Origin: Bimastos eiseni
Taxonomy: Eukaryota > Annelida > Clitellata > Crassiclitellata > Lumbricidae
NCBI GenBank assembly: GCA_959347315.1
Contig: OY365817.1
Span: 6,197,731 to 6,261,730, forward strand
Direction of reading: 5' to 3'
Length of the DNA stretch: 64,000 nt
Numbering within the stretch: the first letter of the stretch is position 1; every line of letters starts with the position of its first letter. Below are positions 38,901-53,183 of the stretch, one piece after another. A program made the translations under genes and the position numbers. Below the pieces are notes generated by a model. It had not been told where the DNA came from. It was given only the letters and a program-made list of their open reading frames with translations, and did not search any database.

Positions 38901-41900
38901 AGTGGTCCATGAAAATGTTTGGTAAAACAAATTATTTTTACACTTCTTTAACACTAATTTAACATTCATTTAATTTTTTCATTAATTTAACAATCTAACA
39001 TAATCTAAATTAAAACTAAAACATGTGAGTACGACATAAACTCATAAAGGCTTAAGGGTCATCTGGCACTGTGGCCACTGTGGACAGATAAATGTATTGG
39101 TATTGTTTTGTCTTTATATAATTTTAATTCCAATAGTCTTTGGAAGATGATCGATAAATCAAGTTAGTAGATGACAAGTTCTAGCAGAAGATTCAATATT
39201 TTTAATTATTAATGGAAATTCTGTACAACTACAAGATTGTTAATTGTTATATTTTAAAATTTTGATAAACAAATAAGAAATAACTATGAGTAAAAAGAAA
39301 CAATCATATATGAAAAAAAAACAAAAATGATTTTTAATACTTGGTGGTGACCGTACAATTCGGCGTCGGACTATTCGGCGCCGGACAGTTCAGCGCGGAC
39401 AATTCGGCGCTGGGACAATTGGGCGACGGACAATTCGGCGTCAGACAATTCGGCGACGGATGAGTTTGTAAGTGTATTTAAACCAGATATCGGTATGTAC
39501 TAACTGGCATTTTTAAAATATTCACAATGGGAGCAAAATAATATTCTCCATATTATCCAGCACATGTTTGGTTATTATAGAGTCATAGTCAACACATCTA
39601 CAGTGTAGAGAAAACTAAAGAATATTACAAATTACATCGATTTCAGTTTCTGACTCACATAGTATTTACTAACGGCAGTAGAAGTTGATAAATCCATGTT
39701 TTAATGTTACTGTACTCTTTAATAACCCTAAAATACTGATTTGAGTAATTGCAAAATTACTCAAATCAGTATTTTAGGGTTGTTGTCTTCACCAGTCTCT
39801 ATAATAACCAGACATTTGCTCGATAATATGGAGAATACTATTCTGCTCCCATTCTGAATATTTAAAAAATGAAAAGACCAAGACTGATGCTCTTTTTTAT
39901 AAATAATTCAATTTATTAAGACGCTAAGCGGAATACCACGCCTAAAACATTAATTTTATTGCTGAAGAATACTAATCTTAATAATGGTCCAGAAACAGTT
40001 TTACCGGCCAATCTGAACTCTTGCGGGTTCAGCCCTTGGCTTCAGCCTGAGAATATCACACTATAAATTACTTACAGTATACGACAGGAAAATACTAAAT
40101 ACTTTTAGACAAGTAGATTAATGTTCCATTTCAATGACGTAGGTCTAATTGTACTCAGAATTGTAGGTCAATAGTGACTACACGTGGCCAACCACATACT
40201 TATTAGATTGTTCCAGAACCTTGATTTTGTGAAAGCAAATTTTGAAATGGCTGGTTCCGTTGCAAACGTTTGCCCACAGTAACATGTATAGATGGTCTAA
40301 ACACCAATGTCTCTAATCGAAAATAACCGACAAATATCAAAGAAATTGCCCTGATACGGCAAATGACCAAGAACGCTAACCAAAGACCAATCCCAAAACT
40401 GTTCCTTTAAGACCAAGACCAAGACCGACGCATCCGAGACCAAGACCGATGGTCCAAGACCGATGGTCCAAGACCGATGGTCCAAGACCGATGGTCCAAG
40501 ACCGATGGTCCAAGACCAAGACCGATGCATTCGAGACCAAGATCAAGATCGCAGTTTACCGGTCTCGAGACCGTCTCAAGACCACGACCGCGGTCTCGAG
40601 ACCACATCCCTGATGACTAGGATGACTACGGCAAAACTTCTATGCTGGATCGTGGACAATATGGCAACTGGAACAACAACAAATGCCTGACCAGGGTTGT
40701 AAGCAAACGGTGTATAGTGCAGATCCGACACAGGCGGTGAATGTAAATACAATTTATATTCCAACAGAAAGGCAAATGGTCAAATGATATTGGCTAAGAA
40801 GTGTGTAAAACTGTAGGGTGAAAAATAAGACCACTGCAATGCTTACAGATCGCCAATTTGTGAAGGAATTAAGCAGAAGATCAAAGGGGGTCAAGGTCAC
40901 ATCTAGTTCCACATGCTTTACAAGAGAAGTGAGCAGATCTGAAACATACTGCAATGCACCGTGGCATGCTGCAGTTGACCTGCAGTAATCTCAAATGACA
41001 ACCAGTATCAAAATTTCATACACACAAACTATTATTCATTTTCAAGTCACGAAATGAGACTAACTCTAGCTTACCACACTACTCAGTATACCATCAATTA
41101 TAAAACGATTAGCTACTGAGCCTTGATAAACTTATAGAAAAAATATCTACTTAAACTTCTCGTTGATGTATGTTATTCTCCATGCATCCTGGGTGTCAAA
41201 CAGTAGTCTTTGAACCTCCTTACCAAAGGAATATAAGTGCCCTTCATCTGCTGAATAAACAATCAAATACAACCGCATAAAATACGAACAGACCTCTGTT
41301 TTACACAAGGTTAGTTACCAAATTAATGCTAGGCCATAAAATTTATCCAGATTTGTATTATGACTGACAAACAGCATCACTTAATATATCTGCATGTAAG
41401 TATGTAAACATGTATCAAAGCATTCATGCCTTCATGTAAAATAATCTGTCAAAATTATAGACCATTATCTAACCTCCCATTTCTCTTTAAAACTCTTGAA
41501 AGATTTTTAAAAGAGTTTAAAAAGTGCTGAACTCGATTCAGCCCTTTCTGAAGTTTCCTTGGCCTTTGATATGGCTGATCACGCAATCTTGCTGCGGAGT
41601 CTTGAACTATCTTGCGGCCTTTGTGTAAAGCTGTACCGATATAACTTTTTGCCAATTAAGCCGATACCCGATTACTTAGCTGATTATTTAGCCGATTATT
41701 TTGCCGATTATTTAGCCGATTATTTAGCCAATTATTTAGCAGATTATTTAGCAGATTATTTCATTGTGCTTCCCGAGATGTCAGGTTCCAAAAGATAGAC
41801 CTACTGCTACTGCCTATTGTTGTGAAACAAGCAAACCCTTGCTCCGTAGGGGATGTATGCGTGTAGTTGGGGACTAATCCAAGGCAGGCAATACAGATTA

Positions 41901-44900
41901 GACACTGCCCGCCGTCGAACTGTGCCCAGGGTAATTAAAGGCCAAGGCGCGGCTGTCCTATTCACAGCCACAATCTAGTCTCAGCCTCTCGGCCACTGAC
42001 ATGTGTTGGGGAGATCTGATTGGCAGTTAGCATGTATTCACTAAGCATGCCTTCACGATGTACATTTATCGATTTCTCTGTTGGATTGGCCAGCCATTTC
42101 TTTGGCTTGAATTGGCCAGCCATTCCTTGGTCCTTAAGCAGGCACTATGACTCGCTCTGCACAAGACCTATGTTGACACGTTCTCACGGTCTATACTAGC
42201 ACAATGGGTGGTCTCAACAATGGTCAGAAGAAGCCTTTGGCTCGATGACACGATATGGGAATGGAACGAAATGCTGTCCTTCACAGACCCAGTGATGTTG
42301 CTCTCGTCATTTTGCTTTTTAAGACTGAAAATAATATATTTAATAAAAAAAATAATTTTTAATATCGGCGCCGATTATCTTGCCGATGTCCGATATTGCC
42401 GATATATCTATAATCGGCCAGCCGATTAATCGGTACAGCTCTACCTTTGTGGACCCCCCTCTTGCCTGGTTCAAATCTTATATTTCTGATCGTTCCCAGA
42501 TGGCTGTCCTTGGTTATTCTTGCCTTAGTCCTAAGAACTCAACAGGGTCTAGCCATCAAATATCTCTGCGACTTAATGAGAAAACCTCTGTCCACTGTCT
42601 CCTCCCGCCCTCTGCGGATCGACTTGATCTTCTTGTTCCAAGGGCAAGGACTGCTATAACTCAACACGTGCCTTTGCCATTGTGGGCTGTTCTATGTGGA
42701 ATGACCTGCCCCCCCCCTTTATCCGTAGCAAGCTTCTAATCAAGTTACCGCCCTCATCCCTTCGTTGCCTGAAGACTTTCTTATTTCCTCGAGGCTGTCA
42801 CGCTGAAAGCGCTTCTCAATAGCCAATACTGTAAGAAGCGCTACATAAATCATCAGATACGATACAATTAGAGCTGTACCGATACATTGGCAGCACTCAT
42901 AATTGGCACCGATTATAGAGATATCGGCGGCATCGGATATCGGCAAAGATATCAGCGCTGATATCCAAAAAAAATTTCTGTAATATTTTTTTCAGTCTTT
43001 AAGAGGATAATGACAACAGCAACACACAAAGATGCCTAGGCTCTCTAAAAACCGACTAGCGCTAGTCCACCGGGCAGGCAGGCCCAGTAGACAGGCTTAG
43101 TGAAGAACTTAGCAGAGAAAATTAAAATGGCGGCCATCTCGATTGATCCACTTTGACAAGGTGCCAGATGTCAAAGAGGGTTTAGGAGAGACCATAGTTC
43201 ACTCTGCTATTGTCGGACGACGAACATAATTATGTTCTCTGTTTTCGCTGTCACAAAATGATAATAATAACAGTGATCTTCGTCTAATTGGGAGTTTTAA
43301 CATTGGTTGACACAAAGCATCTCTGAACTTTAGCTTGCAATGGTCGAATTAAACTTTCTCACACACAAGTAAAGTAATTGTTGAGTAACACATTCATAAT
43401 CTACACATATAGTTGTAATATTGTGGTAACAGTAACATGTGTCTTTCGACAAAATTATTTGGTAATTAAAATAATGAGCATAATAAACGTTTTGGCTATA
43501 TCAAGTCCCAAATTGCCTATAAATAAACTTGTGCATGCGCTATCACCAATAACCGCATAACTGCGCTGAGCGAGCGGGTTCGACTCTCGTCTGGGTAGTC
43601 ACTGTGTACTGCACAGGAACCTTGAGCAAGTCCTTCACGCACAATTGCTCTGCAGTACAACTGCAATTGCACCGTTGAGGCGTGTGTATACACTTCTGAT
43701 AAAAAAAATGTTAAGAACAAATTTAAAAAACTAGCGACGCTGGGTTTAACTGCGTCAATCAGAGTTTGACACTGCTCACCTTAGTCTTCAGACCAACTAG
43801 TCCAATATTCAAATTCAGTTTCTGCACGCTATTTTCTGACTACTGCTGGTCCAGCCTACGAAGTCTGTCTTTGGGCGCAAGGCTGGACTAAAGCTATGAC
43901 TTTTTTTAAAAGCCTTTGTACACGTCGGCCCTACGGAGCAAGTGATTTGCTTGTATCACAACAATAGGCAGTAACAGTAGGTCTATCTTTTGGAACAGGA
44001 CATCTTGGGAAGCACAATGAAATAATCGGCTAAATAATTGGCTAAATAATCGGTATTGGCAAATGAATAATCTACAATAATCGGTATCGGCATAATCGGC
44101 AAAAAGTGATATCGGTACAGCTCTAGATACAACACAATTTCTTGGTTTTATATATGGTCCATTAAAAATAATATGTGACACACCAGCACAATATCAGTCA
44201 GAGGTTTCCAAAAAAAGTAGATCTTATGGAATGTTTGCTTTCAAAACTATTGCTGCTATTCTGATATATTAGTCCTAAAAAACATCATGTCAAATACAGT
44301 TGTATTTTTCATAAGCATTTTCTTTCTGTGAAAATCGCTTAGAAAGTTTGTGAAAAAATGTGTCTGATTTTTCTTAGCAACAGGCATGTCAATTTGTCTG
44401 ACAGTCATGACATTTTCACAGAACATTCAACAGTGCAATCTTAACAATTTCTCAAAATTATACATGAAAATCTTAATTTTATTTTTAAAACTTGAATGAT
44501 TTTTTTCAATAAACAAAATGCCATTTTGAAATTTGACACCAACATTTTTTTCAAAGAACATTTGCTTATTTAGTACTTACTATTTGACTTGCAGTCATCA
44601 TATCACATTTGGAAGGAATTTGTAACAGTATACTATTTCTACATCCTCATAGTTTCATATGCACAGCTTTAAAAAAATAACAAAATGACTAAAGTTTTAA
44701 AAATATATGTGGACGAATATGTCGTTCGTCAGGCATATCCAGCAGATATCCATCCTTAATGTAGCCCTTGAACTTTTTAGCTGTGTCATGCTTGGTAGAG
44801 AAGCACTGCAATAGCATTAGGTACAATGAGGAAAAATGAACCCTAGCCAATTTTGCACCTAGGGCCCCATTTTCTATAAGCACGCCTCTGGATCAATGCA

Positions 44901-47900
44901 GTGGAAGTTTAAATGGTGACAAGCAAAATTGGTCTGTAGAGATCCGGTTTGAAGCTGTGGTCAGTGATGAAAGAGTAAGCCAACTACATATGCACATTGT
45001 ATAAACCATTTTTTTATATGCAAGAGAGGATGGAGGTGATGGATATGGGTTAGAAGTCAGATTTTACGGGCATAAGAAGTGGCAAGAGAACATGTAAACA
45101 AATCAGCGACGATACTGCACGATAATCTGCACAGGTTGCCTATCCGTCAATGCATCAAACCTAAGATTCCGATTATCATGCAGAATTGCTTGATTGGAAT
45201 TACCCCATTTGGTTCATTGAAAGCTGTGCTTTATAAATTGTCATTTATGTAATGATATGTTAATGCTTAAAATGTGAGTCGTTGGGAGACATTGGACACA
45301 ATGTATAAACCAGACTGTGTGTCAAATGGACTAATGCAGAACTAACCTATTGTCTTATCAGTTCATTCTAACCACCCGTCAATCCATTCGCCCGAACGTC
45401 CATTCATCAGTCCATTCATCTAACCATCAAACCAAAACTTTATACCTTTGAGTTAATACACATAAAATCTTACTTTAATTTTGTCTTCTTCATTATTATT
45501 ATCTCAACTGTAAGAAATAATGCAGCTTGTCATCCAGTATGATTTGTTCCAACTATATATTGAATATATCATTAATTTTACAGTTACCAGCTGTATAAAT
45601 TGATTTTTAGAAAATACTCACTAGGTTTAGAGACAGGAGCAAATACGTTAAAACCCTCCAGTAATTCTTGACGTTGCCATGCATCCATGTACCATGCACT
45701 GAAGGCAAAGGCAAAGATATCTTGCAATTTGTGTCTTGGCTGAATAGCCTGTAGCAATCTCTTGTACCACTCCAGACAAGCATCATTTGTAAGGAACTTG
45801 CACCTAAAGTCAGTACCACAGTTTATGCAAATGAAAAAACCTGCACCAGCAATCATAAATTTGTAGCCCAATACTTTTGGACACAGCAATTCTTGAAAAA
45901 GTTTAATTTAGCTGAAGGGCAGGCTGATAATTATCATCAATTTATAACAATTATTGAGTAACCTAATCCTATCTAAATATAACAAGGGATACAAGAATTC
46001 TACAAATAACATATAAAAAAAGTATAGGAGCAAGGAAGAATATCTTAAATATTACAGCCAGAATATATAAATTAAGACCGTCCATATACATGTGCCTGAT
46101 TGAGTGGCATGGTGGCTGATTGGTTCGAGCGGTCAGCCCGTAATGTGGAGAAACTTGGGCAAGTCCTTCGCACACAATTGCTCTTCATTACAACAGTGCT
46201 TGCGCCATCAAGGCGTGTGTGCACTTCTGAGCTAAATTGTAAGAAAATTACAGTTGTATTGTGTATTGCATCATTGTTCACGAAGATTTGCATAGTTGTC
46301 ATTCTTGTTCTGTTATTGAATTGCCAAATAAACTTTGATTGATTGATTTGATTGATTGAATGAGGTTTTCAAAACACCATAGCGCTCATATAAATCGAAT
46401 ATGTTGTCTGTCAAGACAATCAATGTAGGTTTTGCGCATAATGGCGGCGCATGGCCTCTCAGGCCTATTGCTCTTTAACATGGTACGTTTGCCCGCATAC
46501 TGTATGCAGCTCCAGCCTGGTGAGGGGTACGTGGGGCAGCAGGATCGTGCCCGGGTACAGTCAGTGATGAACAGATTGATTTGCCAATATCTGCCAGAGG
46601 ATGTCCCTGCATTTTAACACTTGAGCCGGTTGGCTGATGCAGGTCTATTCAAAGCAGTACTGGAGAACCTAGATCACGTGCTGCACCGGTTCCATCCTCC
46701 AATAAAGGCGACCTCCTACTCCTTACGCCCACATGACCGTGTAATTCCACAGGCAGACAATCTAGCGCGAAAAATTCTTTTTAATGAGAATGCTGTACTT
46801 TCAAATGTATTGCTATTTAAAAGACTATAAGTAAGCAATAGGCATAGCATCATTTATACAGCATTCATGTGATAACACCACAGAGGGCCAGAACGCAGGA
46901 TCCCTCGATTCTTTGTTCGACAGAGTGAGTATGCAACACTCTTTATTACTATATATATAAATCTTCGTTTATTAGGCAAGCTGACAATCTGCAGCAACTA
47001 ACGTTCATGTACAAAGACCAGAGAAAGCTATATTTCCAATAAACGTAAACAATGAATACTTTTGCTATTACATAAATAAAATGAGGCAGAAGACAACCTA
47101 GGACATGGCTAAGGTTGTAAGGAATTGAAGGAATCTGCATGATCAGTAGAGGTCATCAAAAGTCACCTGGTCAAAAGGCAGAAGCTTGAGCCCCACCATT
47201 GAAATGCATGCCCAGGCCAGCATTACCAACGCCAAATCATGCAAGGCAAGCACAGAGGAGAAGAGATGGGCCAACAAGACTACTGTGAATTGTTTTACTG
47301 CCTGATGAATAGTCTAGTTGCAAATGACATCTAAAATCATATAGACTAGCACAGAGAAAGCACTCTGTGAGATACTGTGAACTTGACCCTGTTCCTACAT
47401 GGCTTCTAAAATCTCAACCTCATCTCATCATTGCATTCCTAATCAACCTTTCCTCTTCTACTGGCTTACTCACTAACTCTCAGAAGAGCACAGTCATTTG
47501 TCCTTGTCTCCAGAATAGTAGGCCTTGATCCCACTCTCTCCTTCACCTATAGACCTATCTCTAATAGGGCATAACCGGAAATCGCCTCGGACATTTGTCA
47601 AGGCCGAATATTGGGCTATTTGGAAGTATTCGCCTCAGCAAATATTACACCACAAATAGCTAAAAATAACTTTTTCTGAAAAAATAATTTTTTCTTATAA
47701 AGTAAAATATTTTCATCAAATAAATTTAGGACTAACGGACTTACTTATAAGTTATTGATTAATTAAACAAGAACTTAACATTCCATTGCATTTTCTTTAA
47801 AATAATTATGTTAATTTATATATCTTAATTTCTTTTGGTTACATTTCCCAAGTGACAACCAAATCAGTAATTTTTCCACTTGAATTGGCTCCACCCACTC

Positions 47901-50900
47901 TTGGGTAAACATTAGAGAGTAAAGATGTCATTGATAACTTCATATTTCAAATTTTAATACAAGGTTTTACATTTTTTCACAAATAAAGTTATTAAATAAA
48001 AAATATATTGTTAAAGCCTAGAGTGCGACGATATGCTACATGAAGGATATTGCTATAGACTCTGCATTGAGTCATTGACTATAGATAGTTCTCCGTAGCT
48101 GTGCATGTGGCAGGTTAACTACGCTTTGCCTACGGATGGTACTCGCTGGTAGTGGCGGCGCTGCATGGAAGTAAAATATGCAACTGCATACCAAAAGAAA
48201 CATAAAGGATCAATTTTTAATAAAATTATGATATATCTTTCGATATGTTTTAACCCATTTAGCAGCAAACCCGATTATATTCGTCCTTAACAACTAACCA
48301 TTAAACGGCAAACCCAATTATAATTGTCGAATTGATCATACATACATACAGACAGACATACATACATACATATGTATACATAATTATACATACATATACC
48401 CACACTTATATACATACATATACATACATACATACACACATACATACATTCACACACATATACATACATATACATACACATATATACAAATACATACAAA
48501 TACATACAAATACATACGTATACATACATATGCATACATATGCATACACATATGTATACAAATATGTATACAAATACATACATATACATTCATGTGCAAA
48601 CATCGATATATATATATATATACATGCTTATACATATACATACATATATATATATATATGTGTATATATATATATAGGCCTACATAAACTATATACATAT
48701 ATATATAAACTACATATATATATATATATATATACTTATATATATACACATGTAAACATATATATATACATATATGCATATATACATATATGCATACATA
48801 TATACATACCTACATACATATATATATACATATACAAACATATACATAAACATACATACATACATATACATGAATGTATATACATATATATATATACATA
48901 TACATATATATTTATACATATATATGTACATATATATGCATATATATATATATACATATATATATGCGGTGTGGCACAGTGGCTGATCGGTTAGAGCAGT
49001 CAGCCCATAACGTTCAGTGTGTGCTGAGCACGTGGGTTCGAGCCTCGTCCGGGGCGTCAGTCACTGTGTAGGGACCTTGAGCAAGTCCTTTGCGCACCAT
49101 TGCTCTGCAGTACAACTGCAATTGCGCCATCGAGGCGTGTGTATGCACTTCTGAGCAAAAGATGTTGGAAGAAGGGTGGTATCAAATTTCAATAATAATA
49201 ATAATATTATCTATATATATACATATATATATACATATATATATGCATATCCATTTCCAAGGCCAACGCGCCACTACTCACTGGCCAGATTTGCCGCTAC
49301 TATTCGGTTCGTATCCGGATCCTGCAAACAGAGTACCCTCCGTTGAAATTGTCTACTCGGTTATGCCATAATCTCTAATGTCTCTTTCCTATCTAAGATG
49401 ATAGAAAGAGTTGCCAACACTCAGCTCTTTTCTTACCTCTCTGCAAACAACCTGCTTCCGCCTCTTCAGTCAGGATTCCGGCAATTCCATTCCACGGAAA
49501 CAGCCGTCCTGAAAGTCTACAGTGACATGGTCCTTGCTGCAGACAAGGGATATGTTACTGCTCTAATACTTCTAGACTTCTCTGCTGCTTTTTACTGTGT
49601 AGATCACTGCATCCTACTCAGAGTCCTGCAACATTCCTTAGGCATCTCTGGCACCATTCTCAATTGGTTTCTGTCTTACCTCTCTCAGTATGTTCGTATC
49701 AACTTCCTTGTATCATCCATCGCTTCTGTGCTCTTTGGTGTCCCGCAAGACTCTGTCCTTGGGTCTCTGCTGTTCATCCTCTACACTTCTGCACTCTCAG
49801 CCATCGCTTCTCGCCACAGTGTGGATGCTGATGATACTCAACTCTATGTACATCTGCGACTAAACGAGGTTGCAAATGCTACAGAGCGACTTCGTGCCTG
49901 CATCGACAACATCATGTGATGGAGTCTGTCTATGCATATCAAACTCAACCCAGGCAAATTCGAGCTCATCTGGTTTGACCGCTTCTCTGAGCTTCCTCAG
50001 AGCACTGAACTCTCACTCTCAACCTCCTCTTCTCTACTCTCTCCATCACTCACTGTTCGAGACCTTGAAGTCATCCTCGACTCAAAACTTTCCCTCAAAC
50101 CTCAAATTGCTGCAATCTCCAGAGCATGCCTGTTTCATCTCCGGAGAATCCGACAACTTCGCTCTATTCTTGACTCTGCATCACCAAAAACACGGATACA
50201 CTGCCTTATTCTGACACGACTTGACTACTGCAACTCAGTACTCTTTGGCCTCCCTGAATGCACACTGCTTCCGCTAACTAGAATACTGCATCAGGCTGCA
50301 CGACTGTGCCTTGGACTCTCCTACCGAGACCATATCTCTGCTCTTCGTTCTCTATACTGCCTGTCTGTCTGTGAGTGTATCTGCTACAAGCTGGCACTCC
50401 TCATGTAAAGAGCATGCACAGGTCATCTGCCATCTTATCTGTCCTCTATGGTCACACTGTGCAGCTCTGTTAACCCTTTACCGACCACTCGGCAGTAATC
50501 TGTAGTGGCCTCGTATAACCGCACGATAGTAACCCGTAGTAGGCAAGGCAGAGCTTGTTAAATCACAGCCTAGATTCGTTTTGTGGTTGATGCTATAGAT
50601 GAATACTAAATAGCTTTACATCCTAGGTATAATTTCGAGCCAAATGACATCAGAGGATCTCTTTGAAAACACCTCAATACATTAAAAGCAACCAATCAAA
50701 ACTGGCCAAAAAATCATGCAACAGCATAGCTATAAATGGGCATTTACATTGGGACAAAATGGCGGGCGTCATTTACTGAATGACCAAATTCAGCGATTAT
50801 TGGAAGGATTATCATCCGTTGAAGAAATAAGTGATTATTCTGACGAAGAACATTCATCAGGCGTAACATAAGAGCCCGATGGTGAGATAAATGATGTTGT

Positions 50901-53141
50901 TTATGAGTCCGACATAGATACGGACTTCGCCGATGATGACCTGCATTAGTCCCTTGTCGAAATAGATACTGGGTCTAGCCTATGGTATAAATACTAAAAA
51001 AATTGTATCTCCTTAGGTTGTAACATACTTGAAAAATTCTTTGCACATTTATTGAGCTCACACATCACAGGCTGTCACTGAATATTTTGCTGTAGACTGT
51101 CTTGAACATGATAATATATAAGTTTTGGGGGAAGGGTCGGTATCGGGTAACTTTGGGTACCCCAAAAGCTATTTTTTTAAATGTAGGCATAGAAGCTTAA
51201 ACAAAGTTCAGACGTGCACCTTGAAGCCGGTAGGCATAGATTAAGAAAGAGAAGATAAATTGCTAAAGAATAGCATTTGCCTTATTTCTGTATGTAAAAT
51301 AATTACAGACATCACAAGTTTAAAAAAAAATTTATGCCGTTTTCACCAAAAGTCTGTGGTCGGCAGGGGTTGGCGAAAAAAATTCTGTGGTCGGTAAAGG
51401 GTTAAAGGCCATTCCTCTCTTAGATCAGTCTTTGTTGGATAGTACATTATCCTTGTACACGTCTTGTCTTCGGCCGGCGGTCACTCACTGTTGCAGTCCC
51501 TCCATCTGGAACTCTCTACCTCCTCATGTTCGCAACTCTCTCAGTCTTTCGCTCAAACCTGAAAACCTACCTCTTCCAGTCTGCCTATGGCTCTTATTGG
51601 TTGCCAGGCTTCAAGGTGCACATCTGAACTTTCTGTAAGGAGGGGATTATCAAATTACAGACATTGCATTGTATTGCATTGCATACTTAAAAATATGCTA
51701 TATTCAGGGCTGTTAATATCGCGATACTTTGGTATCAGCGATCTTTTTGCAGTATTGCAGGGTGTATCACGATAGCTTTATTTGGTTGGTATCGTGTGTG
51801 TATCGCGATACTTTTTTTTTAGCCAGTCGTCGATATGCAATACCAATACTTTTTTATCACCGTAATAAAAAAATTTGATATTTCTCTTTCACTTGAAATC
51901 TTTGCGATCAAGAAATAGTGAGCAATAAATCATTGCACTCAGAAAATTGTCTATTGTTCCAATCTACGATATAGGGTGTGAATTGTTAGAAAATTGGTTC
52001 CTCACAGAACTGCAGGGGCAGGCATATACCTGTATAATTTCATGCCTGTTAAATTTCGTACATGCGGACTGCTAGGGTAGAACTAGTTCAAACCGGTTGC
52101 TAGAGGGGTTGGGGTCTAGGCTTATCAAGAGTAAGGAATGTGGACCGACTGGCCGGCTAAGGAGAACAGCCAGTGGCCCGGCTGACTGACCAGATGGGAC
52201 TGCCTGGCTGGCTGACCACTGGGCCAGAGGCTTAGAGAGGTGACTGGACAAAGGAGAGACAGGTAAGGGATGTGAATGAGAGATAGAAAGAGAGAGAGAG
52301 AGAGAGAGAAAGAGAGTTTAGTATCCTTGCATTAATGGAAGTTGGAATGATGAAACAGTTTCATTGACTAGTGTAAGTAGCAGTCTGATATAATATGAAA
52401 CTACGTAACAGTGTTATTTGAAGCTGGATTGATGAAAAACTCACAGGGTAAGTAAGTAGAAGTTGCATTGATGCTCAAACTACAGTTGGAAAAAATGATG
52501 TCGGACTATAGAACTTCCGGGCCATCGAACCGATTATTACCTGAGCTAAGAGTTTAAACTGCCACAATTAGATTGAGAATTATTATTTTTTCTTATTTTT
52601 TTCTTTGTCATTGCATCATGGTTGACTGCTGGTCAGTACATAAATCTTGACGTGTTATTTATCCGTTCATTCATTTTTAAATAAAATTTATATAGTGCCC
52701 CTCAAGAAAGCGTATTTGAAGGCCCTCCTTGCCCAACAACGGCAATACAAATCAGTCCTAAGCAACTTTTAATTCAATAGCTCATTACTCTTTGGTAATG
52801 GTTGCATCTCTAAGGGCAGTGTGTTCCAGGTGGATGGGTCGACAACTGAGAAGGTGCGGTGTTGCTTTTTTCGAGGTGCTTGGTCGGGCACCGGAAGCTC
52901 GCCACCAAAGCTTTCGCAGATAGGGAAGAGCAGAGCTAAGAAGGCACCGTCATACCAGCGCAGCTAATCTATCACCGATGCGTTACCAGATGGGAAGCCA
53001 GTGCAAAGAATCCTGCATGTAATCCAAAAGTCTATATAGTGTTGGGAATTTATTAACCTCATTTTAAAACAGATAAAAGTTGGAAGCACTAGCCAAAGTC
53101 ATTGTTTCTTGCGCATGTGCGCATGCATTTGTGCACGTGGT

Positions 53142-53183
<42 letters not shown>

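Noticed and set aside
44869..44890. CAGAGGCGTGCTTATAGAAA as a defined hAT end
   Set aside because: No partner end or 8-bp duplication could be found, so only mentioned as possible.
45804..45889. Upstream extension of the MTMR exon ([18 protein letters not shown])
   Set aside because: Including it breaks the splice phase with the exon at 53371; the acceptor at 45804 restores the conserved RCKFLT junction.
48966..49044. Genuine tRNA gene at the SINE head
   Set aside because: A and B boxes are present, but the acceptor stem does not close and the sequence continues into the SINE body repeated elsewhere.
48287..49071. Long open frames on both strands rich in Tyr, Ile, His, Thr or Met, Cys, Val
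   Set aside because: They are translations of an ATAC/ATAT microsatellite; period-6-like units avoid stops in several frames at once.
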